A stretch of DNA of 5,488 nucleotides, taken from Treponema sp. (GTDB taxonomy: Bacteria > Spirochaetota > Spirochaetia > Treponematales > Breznakiellaceae). Shown in pieces: positions 1 to 5,488 of the stretch. Made by a program: the position numbers and the translations under genes. The notes beneath the pieces are model-generated. The model ran no database searches. It saw only the letters and a program-made list of their open reading frames with translations, and was not told the DNA's origin. Every line of letters starts with the position of its first letter. Position 1 is the first letter of the stretch. The DNA lies in contig WQXE01000126.1 in assembly GCA_009784995.1 (NCBI GenBank), positions 1 through 5,488 of the forward strand. Direction: 5' to 3'.

Positions 1-303
1 GCGAATTATGTTTTATTTGTAATAATAATCCTTTTTTGCGTATCGGCAAAAAAATCGATTTTTTACAGTAAACCCGCATCAGGTTTACTGGCGTTTCTTT
101 TAGCTCTCGGATGCTTTTATGCAATTAGTCTTTTACAATTGCTTTTAGTTCCGTTTGCTTCGATACAGGTTTTTGCACTTACAATTACTCTGTCACCTGT
201 AAACCCCGCTATGTATCCGTTTCATACGATACTTACCATAATGGAAATTATCGTTTTGTTTTATTTAACAGCAAAATTATTAGAAAGGAAGGTAAATATA
301 TGA
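1..303 (+). CDS. C-terminal fragment of a multi-pass membrane protein (5' end outside window)
   Basis: Frame 1 is open from the first base to a TGA at 301-303, giving the last 100 residues of a protein that begins upstream. The fragment is strongly hydrophobic. Likely membrane segments are about residues 3-16, 27-50 (possibly continuing as a second segment to about 64) and 77-94. A short basic turn (Ala-Lys-Lys-Ser) follows the first, and a positively charged tail (Glu-Arg-Lys) follows the last, which suggests a cytoplasmic C-terminus. I do not recognise the family; a transporter permease or an uncharacterised integral membrane protein would both fit, and no catalytic or binding motif is visible. 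Its stop codon overlaps the start of the GIN-domain gene (ATGA), so the two are probably in one operon and may act together in the envelope. It is real coding sequence because the open frame, the hydrophobic periodicity and the coupled downstream start all agree. Confidence 0.75.
   Translation, partial: ANYVLFVIIILFCVSAKKSIFYSKPASGLLAFLLALGCFYAISLLQLLLVPFASIQVFALTITLSPVNPAMYPFHTILTIMEIIVLFYLTAKLLERKVNI
286..292 (+). promoter_or_regulatory. Ribosome binding site for the GIN-domain gene
   Basis: AGGAAGG lies 7 bases before the ATG at 300, inside the last codons of the upstream membrane-protein gene. It is the strongest Shine-Dalgarno match in the window and supports the start at 300. Because it lies within the upstream coding sequence and the start overlaps that gene's stop, translation is probably coupled. 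Confidence 0.75.
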
Positions 304-1037
304 AAAGAAAAAATTTAAAAGCGCTTATTTTTATTACAGCGCTTACTGGTCTGTTATTTTGCGGCTGTGTAGTCGCGAACCTGTTTAGTTTTAACTCGGT
401 AACAGGTACAGGTAATCTTGAAACATTTGAATACAGTGTTGGTGATTACAACAGGGTATCGGTAGAGGGTTTTTGTGAAATCCATTATTATTCCGCTCCG
501 TCCAATACTGTTACATTGGCAGTACAGCCCAACTTGCATGAATATTTTGTTGTAGAAGTAGTAAACCGTGAACTGATTATCAAAACAACAAGGAGTATTA
601 ATTCCGGTAAAACACCTGTACTTACAATTTCTGTTCCGGTTCTAAATGGTTTGTCCGTATCAGGCGCGTGTAATTTTATTACATATGATAAAATTACTTC
701 CGACTCGCTTACAATTAATTTCAGCGGAGCGGGAGACGGCAAAGCGGAATTGGATGTACAGACACTTTCTGTCGATATTACAGGAGCGGGAAAATTGAAC
801 CTGTCAGGTTATGCAAATTCAGCCAGGTTTGATCTTTCGGGTGCCGGCGAACTAAACGCGCTGCCGCTTGAAACGCAAAAAACAACGATTAATCTTTCGG
901 GAGCAGGTACGATCAAAGTAAGCTGTTCGGAAAAACTTACCATTAACGCAAGCGGCGCGGGTACGATTCAATACAAAGGAAGTCCCAGCATCAGCCAAAA
1001 TACAAGCGGTGTTGTAAGTATAAGACAGGTTAATTGA
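300..1037 (+). CDS. GIN-domain (DUF2807-type) exported protein, probable lipoprotein
   Basis: This 245-residue protein is predicted to be exported and anchored in the envelope. A basic N-terminus (MKRKN) is followed by a hydrophobic stretch (about 8-20) and Phe-Cys-Gly-Cys at 20-23. Cys23 is the likely lipidated residue, though the lipobox is relaxed, so a simple signal peptide or anchor is also possible. Residues about 40-240 resemble the GIN domain (DUF2807, 'auto-transporter adhesin head GIN'), a beta-solenoid-like fold of unknown biochemical role. The signature is a ladder of [S/T]GA[G/C] turns beginning at residues 121, 142, 161, 180, 200 and 218, each preceded by an alternating beta strand; the spacing of 18-21 residues fits one solenoid coil each. 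The ATG start has an excellent Shine-Dalgarno sequence and overlaps the upstream stop codon. No enzymatic motif is visible. The domain call is strong from the repeat pattern; the function (surface scaffold or adhesion-like) is inference. Confidence 0.85.
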   Translation: MKRKNLKALIFITALTGLLFCGCVVANLFSFNSVTGTGNLETFEYSVGDYNRVSVEGFCEIHYYSAPSNTVTLAVQPNLHEYFVVEVVNRELIIKTTRSINSGKTPVLTISVPVLNGLSVSGACNFITYDKITSDSLTINFSGAGDGKAELDVQTLSVDITGAGKLNLSGYANSARFDLSGAGELNALPLETQKTTINLSGAGTIKVSCSEKLTINASGAGTIQYKGSPSISQNTSGVVSIRQVN

Positions 1038-1067
1038 TATAAATTTTTATCTCTCCTTATTTATATC
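1036..1067. other. AT-rich inverted repeat after the GIN gene, possible weak terminator
   Basis: GATATAAAT (1036-1044) and ATTTATATC (1059-1067) form a perfect 9-bp inverted repeat around a 14-base loop, starting inside the stop codon of the GIN-domain gene. The stem has one G-C pair and is followed by only a short, broken T run, so it is poor as an intrinsic terminator. It could instead be an operator-like site or a by-product of AT-rich sequence. Confidence 0.3.
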
Positions 1068-1073
1068 TGTATT

Positions 1074-1112
1074 TTAACAAAAATATGTACTAATATGTTA
1101 TATTGATATAAT
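1074..1112 (+). promoter_or_regulatory. Candidate sigma70-type promoter for the FIST/kinase operon
   Basis: The 92-base gap between the GIN gene and the FIST gene holds TTAACA (1074-1079) and TATATT (1099-1104), each one mismatch from consensus, with a rather long 19-base spacer. A perfect TATAAT sits at 1107-1112 but has no good -35 and would leave a leader of only about 10 bases. Either could start transcription of the FIST and kinase genes. In such AT-rich sequence chance matches are common, so the exact promoter is uncertain. Confidence 0.35.
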
Positions 1113-1115
1113 ATA

Positions 1116-1120
1116 GGGAG
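1116..1120 (+). promoter_or_regulatory. Ribosome binding site for the FIST gene
   Basis: GGGAG ends 9 bases before the ATG at 1130. It favours this start over the in-frame Met three codons later (1139). Confidence 0.55.
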
Positions 1121-1129
1121 AATAAAATT

Positions 1130-2311
1130 ATGGTAAAAATGTTTTCGGCTTTTACGGAAGAAATTGATGATATAAACATAGCAATATCTGAAATATTAAA
1201 TCAGTTAAACCTGGAACATTCGTTAATGAAAAACTCAGTTGGCATTCTGCATTGTTATCACGAATTTATTGACAGCGGGGTTGTTAAAACACTTTGTGAA
1301 AAACTGCCTTTCGATATTATAGGTATCACAGTTCCTTATATTCGACTTTCCAATAATGCGAGCTCGATGGGGCTTATGCTTAATGTTCTTACAGGTGATG
1401 ATGTAAAATTTATCACAGGTATTTCCGGCTCCATTGATATTGGCGGGGGAAATTTAAAACAAGTTTCAGATAAAATGTGCTCTGAGATTTCCAATAAGCT
1501 TGGCAAGGATGAAAAACCGCCGATATTAATGGCGTTTGGTCCTTTTATGCATGTGTTAAAAATAAACGCTGATGAATTTGTCGATAATATAAGCGGTTTT
1601 TTTCCGAATATCCCCATTTTTGGCGCTTTTTCATTTTCTGAAGAAATTGATTTTAGCAAATGTTATACACTTTACAATGGTGAAAGTTATGAAAACGCTG
1701 CCGGTCTTATAGCCATTACAGGAAATGTAAATCCGTCATTTTTAACAATCGCTGTCCCCGAAAAAAATATTATAGGAGAATTGGCGACTGTTACAAAATC
1801 GCAAGGTAATATAATTCATTCGATAAACGGAATGCCTGTAGAAGATTATGTTTTATCAATAGGGCTTGTCGATAATAAAGGTGAATTGGAAAAACTATAC
1901 ACAACACCGATTATCGCGAGGTTAGACGACGGCTCTACAATTGTGCGTGTCTGCATCGGCGGAGACGGTCAGGGCGGAGCGGTTATGGGTGGTCATGTAC
2001 CCGAAGGCGCGAAAGTTGGATTCGCGATGTTGGAATTATCGGATAATATATCTACAAGCGAAGAGATCACAAAAAAGGCTCTTGAAGTTTTGGAAGGAAG
2101 AAATATAATTGTTTATACCTGTATGGCGCGTCTTGGATTTCTTGGAGCCAGCCAAAGAGAGCTGGAAGCGAAAGCAATATGCGATTGTTTAGGCAATATA
2201 AATAATTTTTATCTTGCTTATGTCGGAGGGGAAATATTTCCGCAAAAACTTTCCGGCGGCAATATCGCGAATCATTTACAAAATTTTTCACTTATAGTGT
2301 GTATGATATAA
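1130..2311 (+). CDS. FIST domain-containing signal transduction protein (FIST_N + FIST_C)
   Basis: A 393-residue cytosolic protein with no signal peptide or membrane segment. Residues about 35-205 match the layout of a FIST_N domain: 'SVGIL' strand, the 'LPFDIIGIT' segment, a central strand 'ILMAFGPF' and 'IPIFGAFSF' before an AAGLIAI strand. Residues about 220-393 match FIST_C: an 'INGMPVEDY' segment near 232, 'IIARLDDGSTIVRVCIGG' near 261, 'GHVPEGAKVGFAM' at 288-300, then 'YVGGEIFPQ' at 364-372 and a closing 'NHLQNFSLIV' near 381. FIST proteins are thought to be sensory modules that bind small ligands and feed histidine kinases, chemoreceptors or cyclic-nucleotide enzymes; the ligand here cannot be read from sequence. 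The hybrid kinase gene begins 14 bases downstream on the same strand, which suggests a stand-alone FIST sensor working with that kinase. Length and both domains look complete. The family call is confident; the partnership is inferred from gene order. Confidence 0.88.
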   Translation: MVKMFSAFTEEIDDINIAISEILNQLNLEHSLMKNSVGILHCYHEFIDSGVVKTLCEKLPFDIIGITVPYIRLSNNASSMGLMLNVLTGDDVKFITGISGSIDIGGGNLKQVSDKMCSEISNKLGKDEKPPILMAFGPFMHVLKINADEFVDNISGFFPNIPIFGAFSFSEEIDFSKCYTLYNGESYENAAGLIAITGNVNPSFLTIAVPEKNIIGELATVTKSQGNIIHSINGMPVEDYVLSIGLVDNKGELEKLYTTPIIARLDDGSTIVRVCIGGDGQGGAVMGGHVPEGAKVGFAMLELSDNISTSEEITKKALEVLEGRNIIVYTCMARLGFLGASQRELEAKAICDCLGNINNFYLAYVGGEIFPQKLSGGNIANHLQNFSLIVCMI

Positions 2312-2325
2312 CATGAGAATAAAGT

Positions 2326-4143
2326 ATGAATGACGAAACAGAAACTGTAGAAAACCTACAGCTTCAAATAAAAAAATTAAACCGCCTTCTTTCTCTTCAG
2401 GAAAAGAAAATAACCCGCGCCGAAATGGTTTCATCTACCCGCGATAAAGTAATGGGTATGCTAAAAGCTGAACGTTTAATACAGGAAAATAAACTCATTA
2501 GCGTACACGAAGAAAACGAACGCCAGCTTACACTGTTAAACGCCGTAGTTAAAGCTACAAAAATTGGTTTGTGGGATGTCAGTATAAACGGTAATGATCT
2601 ATTTCATCCTGATAATACTTTTACATGGTCAGATGATTTTAGAAAAATGCTTATGTTTCACGGCGAGGATGATTTTCCAAATGTATTTGACAGCTGGAAA
2701 AACCGTTTGCATCCTGACGACAGCGAAAGAGCTGTAGAAGAAGTAGTGAATCATATTTTAAACGCGATCGGCGACACACCCTATGACGCGGAATACAGAT
2801 TGATGAAAAAAAACGGCGTATATGCTTATTTTCGCGCATACGGAGAAGTTATACGGGACAGTGAAGGTAATATTATCCGTTTCGCGGGCGCGTTAATGGA
2901 CATAACAGAAACAAAAAATACTTTAATTAACACGGAAAGACTGCGGCATGAAGCTGAAGCCGCCAATCAATCCAAAAGTAACTTCCTTGCCAACATGAGT
3001 CATGAAATGCGCACTCCAATGAACGCGATTATCGGCATGACGGCGATAGGAAAAAAAGCCAATGTTATAGAACAAAAAAATTACGCTCTTAAAAAAATCG
3101 AAGACGCGTCTTCTCATTTACTTGGCGTGATCAATGATGTTCTTGATATGGCGAAAATCGAAGCGAATAAACTGGAGCTTGATCCTATAGAATTCAGCTT
3201 TGAGCAAATGCTGCAAAAAGTATTAGCCGTTATAAATTTCCGTATTGATGAAAAAAAACAGCGGCTTAATTTAAATATCGATAAAAATGTTCCGCCTTTT
3301 TTAATTGGAGATGAGCAGCGTTTGGCGCAAATAATTACTAACCTGCTTTCCAACGCTGTAAAGTTTACGCCTGAAGGCGGCGAAATTAATATTAACGCTC
3401 ATTTAATAAATGAAACTGACGGTAATTGTGAACTGCGCGTCGAAGTAACAGACAGTGGGATAGGTATATCAACAGAACAGAAAGAAAGATTATTCCTCGC
3501 GTTTGAACAAGCCGATACCGGAACAAGCCGGCAATACGGCGGAACAGGTTTGGGACTGCCCATATCAAAACGTATTATTGAACTTATGGAAGGCAATATT
3601 TGGGTAGAATCAGAAATTGGCAAAGGAGCGAAATTTATTTTTACAATAAAAGCGCAGCGTAGTTCTCTTTGCGGCGGTATAAATCCAGATTCAAAAATGT
3701 CTCCTGCCGGCAATGGAGCAGCTCCTGTTAATAATAATGAGTTTTACGGCAAGACAGTATTACTCGTCGAGGATATAGAAATTAACCGGGAAATTTTTAT
3801 CGCTCTATTGGAAGAAACCGGATTGATTATCGAATGCGCCGAAAACGGCCAGGAAGCGTTAGAGATGATCGGATCGTCTCCTGTAAAATATGATGTTATA
3901 TTTATGGATGTGCAAATGCCTGTAATGAACGGGTACGAAGCGACAAGGCGTATCAGGGATTTGGAAAGATTGAAGCCGAATGAAAAAAGATATCCGTTTA
4001 ATCGAATTCCAATAATCGCCATGACCGCGAATGTTTTTAAAAACGATGTAGAGGATTGCATTGCAGCGGGTATGGACGATCATCTTGGCAAACCGCTTGT
4101 AATCGAAATGGTGATAGAAAAACTGCGGACATATCTAAAATAA
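2326..4143 (+). CDS. Soluble hybrid histidine kinase (coiled coil-PAS-HisKA-HATPase-REC)
   Basis: A 605-residue sensor kinase that should autophosphorylate on histidine and pass the phosphate to its own receiver. Domains in order: charged coiled coil about 3-70; PAS fold of the PAS_3 type about 72-196 ('RLHPDD', 'EYRLMKKNG', ending in 'GALMDITETK'); HisKA about 215-283 with phospho-accepting His226 in 'MSHEMRTP'; HATPase_c about 326-443 with N-box Asn339/Asn343, G1 'DSGIGI' from Asp376, F-box 'FEQAD' from Phe393 and G2 'GGTGLGL' at 405-411; a flexible linker 444-474; and REC about 475-603 with acidic Glu482/Asp483, phospho-acceptor Asp528 ('MDVQMP'), Thr567 and Lys589. All key residues are present, so both kinase and receiver should be active. 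No membrane helix, HPt or output domain is present, so it senses inside the cell and relays to partners elsewhere. The start at 2326 has only a weak GAG ribosome site, which fits coupling to the FIST gene just upstream. Confidence 0.93.
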   Translation: MNDETETVENLQLQIKKLNRLLSLQEKKITRAEMVSSTRDKVMGMLKAERLIQENKLISVHEENERQLTLLNAVVKATKIGLWDVSINGNDLFHPDNTFTWSDDFRKMLMFHGEDDFPNVFDSWKNRLHPDDSERAVEEVVNHILNAIGDTPYDAEYRLMKKNGVYAYFRAYGEVIRDSEGNIIRFAGALMDITETKNTLINTERLRHEAEAANQSKSNFLANMSHEMRTPMNAIIGMTAIGKKANVIEQKNYALKKIEDASSHLLGVINDVLDMAKIEANKLELDPIEFSFEQMLQKVLAVINFRIDEKKQRLNLNIDKNVPPFLIGDEQRLAQIITNLLSNAVKFTPEGGEININAHLINETDGNCELRVEVTDSGIGISTEQKERLFLAFEQADTGTSRQYGGTGLGLPISKRIIELMEGNIWVESEIGKGAKFIFTIKAQRSSLCGGINPDSKMSPAGNGAAPVNNNEFYGKTVLLVEDIEINREIFIALLEETGLIIECAENGQEALEMIGSSPVKYDVIFMDVQMPVMNGYEATRRIRDLERLKPNEKRYPFNRIPIIAMTANVFKNDVEDCIAAGMDDHLGKPLVIEMVIEKLRTYLK

Positions 4144-4146
4144 AAC

Positions 4147-5352
4147 TTATTCCAAAATTGTGATTTCGACTCTGCGGTTCAGGCTTCTTCCTTCTTCTGT
4201 TGAATTATCGCTTATCGGTTTTGTGCCACCCCACCCTATGTAAACAAAACGATTCGCGCTTATGCCTCGTTTAACAAGTTCTTCAATTAAACGCGTCGCT
4301 CTTTGGATTGAAAGATCCATTTCCGCGGAAGCGCGTCCTGTCGCGGCTGTGTGTCCCTCAACAAGGAAAGTACGCTGTGGAATTTGCTTTAAAGCGTCAG
4401 CGATTAAGTCCAAGCGAGAAGCTTCTTCCGGAAGAAATTGCGCGGTATCAGGAATAAAACGAATATCTCTTATTATCAGGCGTATGCCTTCGGGGATTGA
4501 TACAAGTTCGATTTGTGAATCTTCCATATCTTCAACTTCCAATGACACCAAAACTTCATCGCGATCCATAGGTTCAATTCCATCACGGAATGTAAGAGTG
4601 AATCCCGCGAAACGTACGGTTGAGCCGTCTATCATTGTATATGTTTCATCAAGTTCATCCCGCGTAAAAATTGGAAGCCCGTCAGTTATACGAACAAAAA
4701 TATCTACACTGTGCCTTCCCTGAATCGAAACAAAATTATTTGCTCCCGGCGTTTCGCTTCTATACCGGCTCGCGTAACGCGCGTGAATTCTATATACAGG
4801 TGTGCCATGATAATTATCGATACCGCGGTATTCATACTCCGCGAGGAAAGGAATAATCGCGGGTTCTCCTGAATTAAAAGGATCAACCGCCCGTACCCCT
4901 TCGGCTCTCCATTTGTATCCAGTATTTACAACTCCGACAGGAAGTGATGGAAAGCCGCGCATTCTCGGATACCCGCGATCTTCACCATCAAAAATAAATA
5001 CACCTTTATCATCCAGTTCAAAATTAACAGGGATAACCGCGTCTACAGGCTGAGCGCTGTGTCTCATATCCCGCAGAGTGCTTTGTAAAACAAGAAAATT
5101 CCCACGGAAAAAATAATCGCTGTCCGGCAGTATCGTTCCCCTAATTTCATTTTGTACAAGTCCTGTGTATCGCCCGTTATCAAATCTGCGCCAGTCTGAA
5201 CGCTCCACAATTGAATAAGCTGTAATTTCAGGTATTTTGAAAATAGCTTGCGCCGGAAAATTCTGCGCGTTACTTTCCGTTTTAACTAAAAAAATTACGG
5301 CAAAGAGCAAAATTATTTTTAGAATATCGATATTTTGACATTGTTTATTCAC
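4147..5352 (-). CDS. Exported OmpA-family protein with divergent C-terminal OmpA-like domain
   Basis: A 401-residue envelope protein starting at GTG (reverse complement of 5350-5352). A signal peptide is clear: hydrophobic core about 11-23 and a probable signal peptidase I site after Ser-Asn-Ala (27-29); no lipobox is seen. Residues about 30-290 are a long, beta-rich region rich in Arg, Asp and aromatics that I cannot assign to a family. Residues about 295-400 are an OmpA C-terminal domain: 'RDIRFIPDTAQFLPEE', 'VEGHTAATG', 'LSIQRATRLIEELVKRGI' and the closing 'NRRVEITIL'. This domain normally anchors the outer membrane to peptidoglycan. The diaminopimelate-contacting Arg is kept (Arg351, E. 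coli OmpA Arg286 by eye alignment), but the usual Asp in 'GxTD' is Ala336. In-frame sequence is open about 50 bases upstream of the GTG without another ATG, GTG or TTG, and the signal peptide supports this start. The ribosome site is weak. It converges on the kinase gene with a 3-base gap. Confidence 0.87.
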   Translation of the reverse strand: MNKQCQNIDILKIILLFAVIFLVKTESNAQNFPAQAIFKIPEITAYSIVERSDWRRFDNGRYTGLVQNEIRGTILPDSDYFFRGNFLVLQSTLRDMRHSAQPVDAVIPVNFELDDKGVFIFDGEDRGYPRMRGFPSLPVGVVNTGYKWRAEGVRAVDPFNSGEPAIIPFLAEYEYRGIDNYHGTPVYRIHARYASRYRSETPGANNFVSIQGRHSVDIFVRITDGLPIFTRDELDETYTMIDGSTVRFAGFTLTFRDGIEPMDRDEVLVSLEVEDMEDSQIELVSIPEGIRLIIRDIRFIPDTAQFLPEEASRLDLIADALKQIPQRTFLVEGHTAATGRASAEMDLSIQRATRLIEELVKRGISANRFVYIGWGGTKPISDNSTEEGRSLNRRVEITILE

Positions 5353-5376
5353 ATTATCATTTTCGTCTTTTAATAT
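5348..5376 (+). promoter_or_regulatory. Candidate promoter for the gene starting at 5451
   Basis: TTCACA (5348-5353, one mismatch to the -35 consensus) is followed after exactly 17 bases by TAATAT (5371-5376, four of six -10 positions), predicting a leader of roughly 65-70 bases. A consensus TTGACA at 5335-5340 and a TATACT at 5408-5413 are nearby, but neither has a well-spaced partner. The call rests on hexamer matches in AT-rich DNA and is weak. Confidence 0.28.
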
Positions 5377-5450
5377 GTTAAATTCAATATGTATTTTTAC
5401 ATGTTTCTATACTAGCCGTCCAACACATAATAATTTATAATTTATTCATC
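5353..5450. other. Divergent intergenic region between the OmpA-family gene and the next + strand gene
   Basis: This 98-base, very AT-rich stretch separates two divergent starts, so it must carry the control signals for at least one of them. It holds a short palindrome near its centre and several promoter-like hexamers. For the minus-strand gene I found no convincing -35/-10 pair. No good Shine-Dalgarno sequence is present before either start. Confidence 0.6.
5386..5405. repeat. Short inverted repeat (operator-like) in the divergent intergenic region
   Basis: ATGTA (5389-5393) and TACAT (5398-5402) are separated by TTTT. The symmetry extends to eight positions on each side with one imperfect pair (T/G). 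Its place midway between the two divergent starts suits a regulator binding site, but a hairpin or chance symmetry is possible. Confidence 0.35.
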
Positions 5451-5488
5451 ATGATTACATTGGAAGACATTAAAAAAATCTGCGAAAA
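5451..5488 (+). CDS. N-terminal fragment of an unidentified protein (runs off the window)
   Basis: ATG at 5451 opens a frame that reads MITLEDIKKICE and continues past the edge. Upstream, the same frame is open back to a TAA at 5379-5381 but contains no ATG, GTG or TTG, so 5451 is the best start. No Shine-Dalgarno sequence is visible before it. Twelve residues, charged and without a signal peptide, suggest a cytosolic protein; nothing more can be said about its function. Divergent orientation to the OmpA-family gene leaves room for shared regulation. Confidence 0.5.
   Translation, partial: MITLEDIKKICE

Noticed and set aside
720..970. Repeated GGAGCGGG/GGAGCAGG-like segments as a DNA tandem repeat array
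   Set aside because: The similarity is explained by the repeated Ser-Gly-Ala-Gly protein motif; the DNA between copies is not conserved.
2313..2333. ATG at 2313 as an earlier start for the kinase
   Set aside because: It is in another frame and meets a TGA after six codons; the kinase frame begins at 2326.
3399..4061. Open frames of about 104-105 codons on the minus strand within the kinase gene
   Set aside because: They lie opposite the highly conserved HATPase and receiver domains and show no motif of their own; they are shadow frames.
4139..4151. AATAA-AAC-TTATT as a bidirectional terminator between the convergent genes
   Set aside because: The stem is five A-T pairs with a 3-base loop and no flanking T run, too unstable to end transcription.
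4262..4723. A 153-codon open frame on the + strand, opposite the OmpA-family gene
   Set aside because: It is antisense to a well-supported coding region, its translation is low-complexity (Ser/Arg/Ile rich) with no domain signal, and it has no ribosome site. It is a shadow of the real gene's codon pattern.
5335..5340. Consensus TTGACA as the -35 of the gene at 5451
   Set aside because: It lies inside the OmpA-family coding region and its nearest -10-like match (TATCAT, 5355-5360) is only 14 bases away, too close for normal sigma70 spacing; at 17 bases there is no recognisable -10.

Overview
The window looks like AT-rich bacterial chromosome, and a treponeme-like spirochaete is my best guess. 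The support is the A/T-leaning codon choice, an OmpA-domain protein whose peptidoglycan-binding loop has lost its aspartate (a variant I associate with treponemes), a cytosolic hybrid kinase with a coiled-coil/PAS front end, and a relaxed lipobox. No marker gene fixes the taxon, so this is inference. I see no rRNA, tRNA, CRISPR array, insertion sequence or phage gene.

Layout. The left edge (1-303, +) is the C-terminal end of a multi-pass membrane protein. Its stop codon overlaps the start of a GIN-domain (DUF2807-type) exported protein, probably a lipoprotein (300-1037, +), so these two are probably translationally coupled. A 92-base gap with an AT-rich inverted repeat and a possible promoter leads to a second + strand unit: a FIST-domain signalling protein (1130-2311) and, 14 bases further on, a soluble hybrid histidine kinase (2326-4143). 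Facing them, with only 3 bases between stop codons, is an exported OmpA-family protein (4147-5352, -) that starts at GTG. A 98-base divergent intergenic region with a small palindrome separates it from the first 12 codons of an unidentified + strand gene (5451 onward).

How the parts may work together. FIST + kinase is a plausible two-gene sensory module: FIST domains are thought to bind small ligands, and the kinase carries coiled coil, PAS, HisKA, HATPase and a C-terminal receiver, all with intact catalytic residues. It has no membrane segment, no HPt and no DNA-binding output, so the phosphorelay must finish on proteins outside this window. The GIN and OmpA-family proteins are envelope components with no sequence-visible link to that module.

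I do not see a clear undescribed system. The most interesting points are the FIST/kinase pairing, the OmpA-like domain lacking its expected aspartate behind a long unrecognised N-terminal region, the regular [S/T]GAG ladder in the GIN protein, and the palindrome between the divergent genes.
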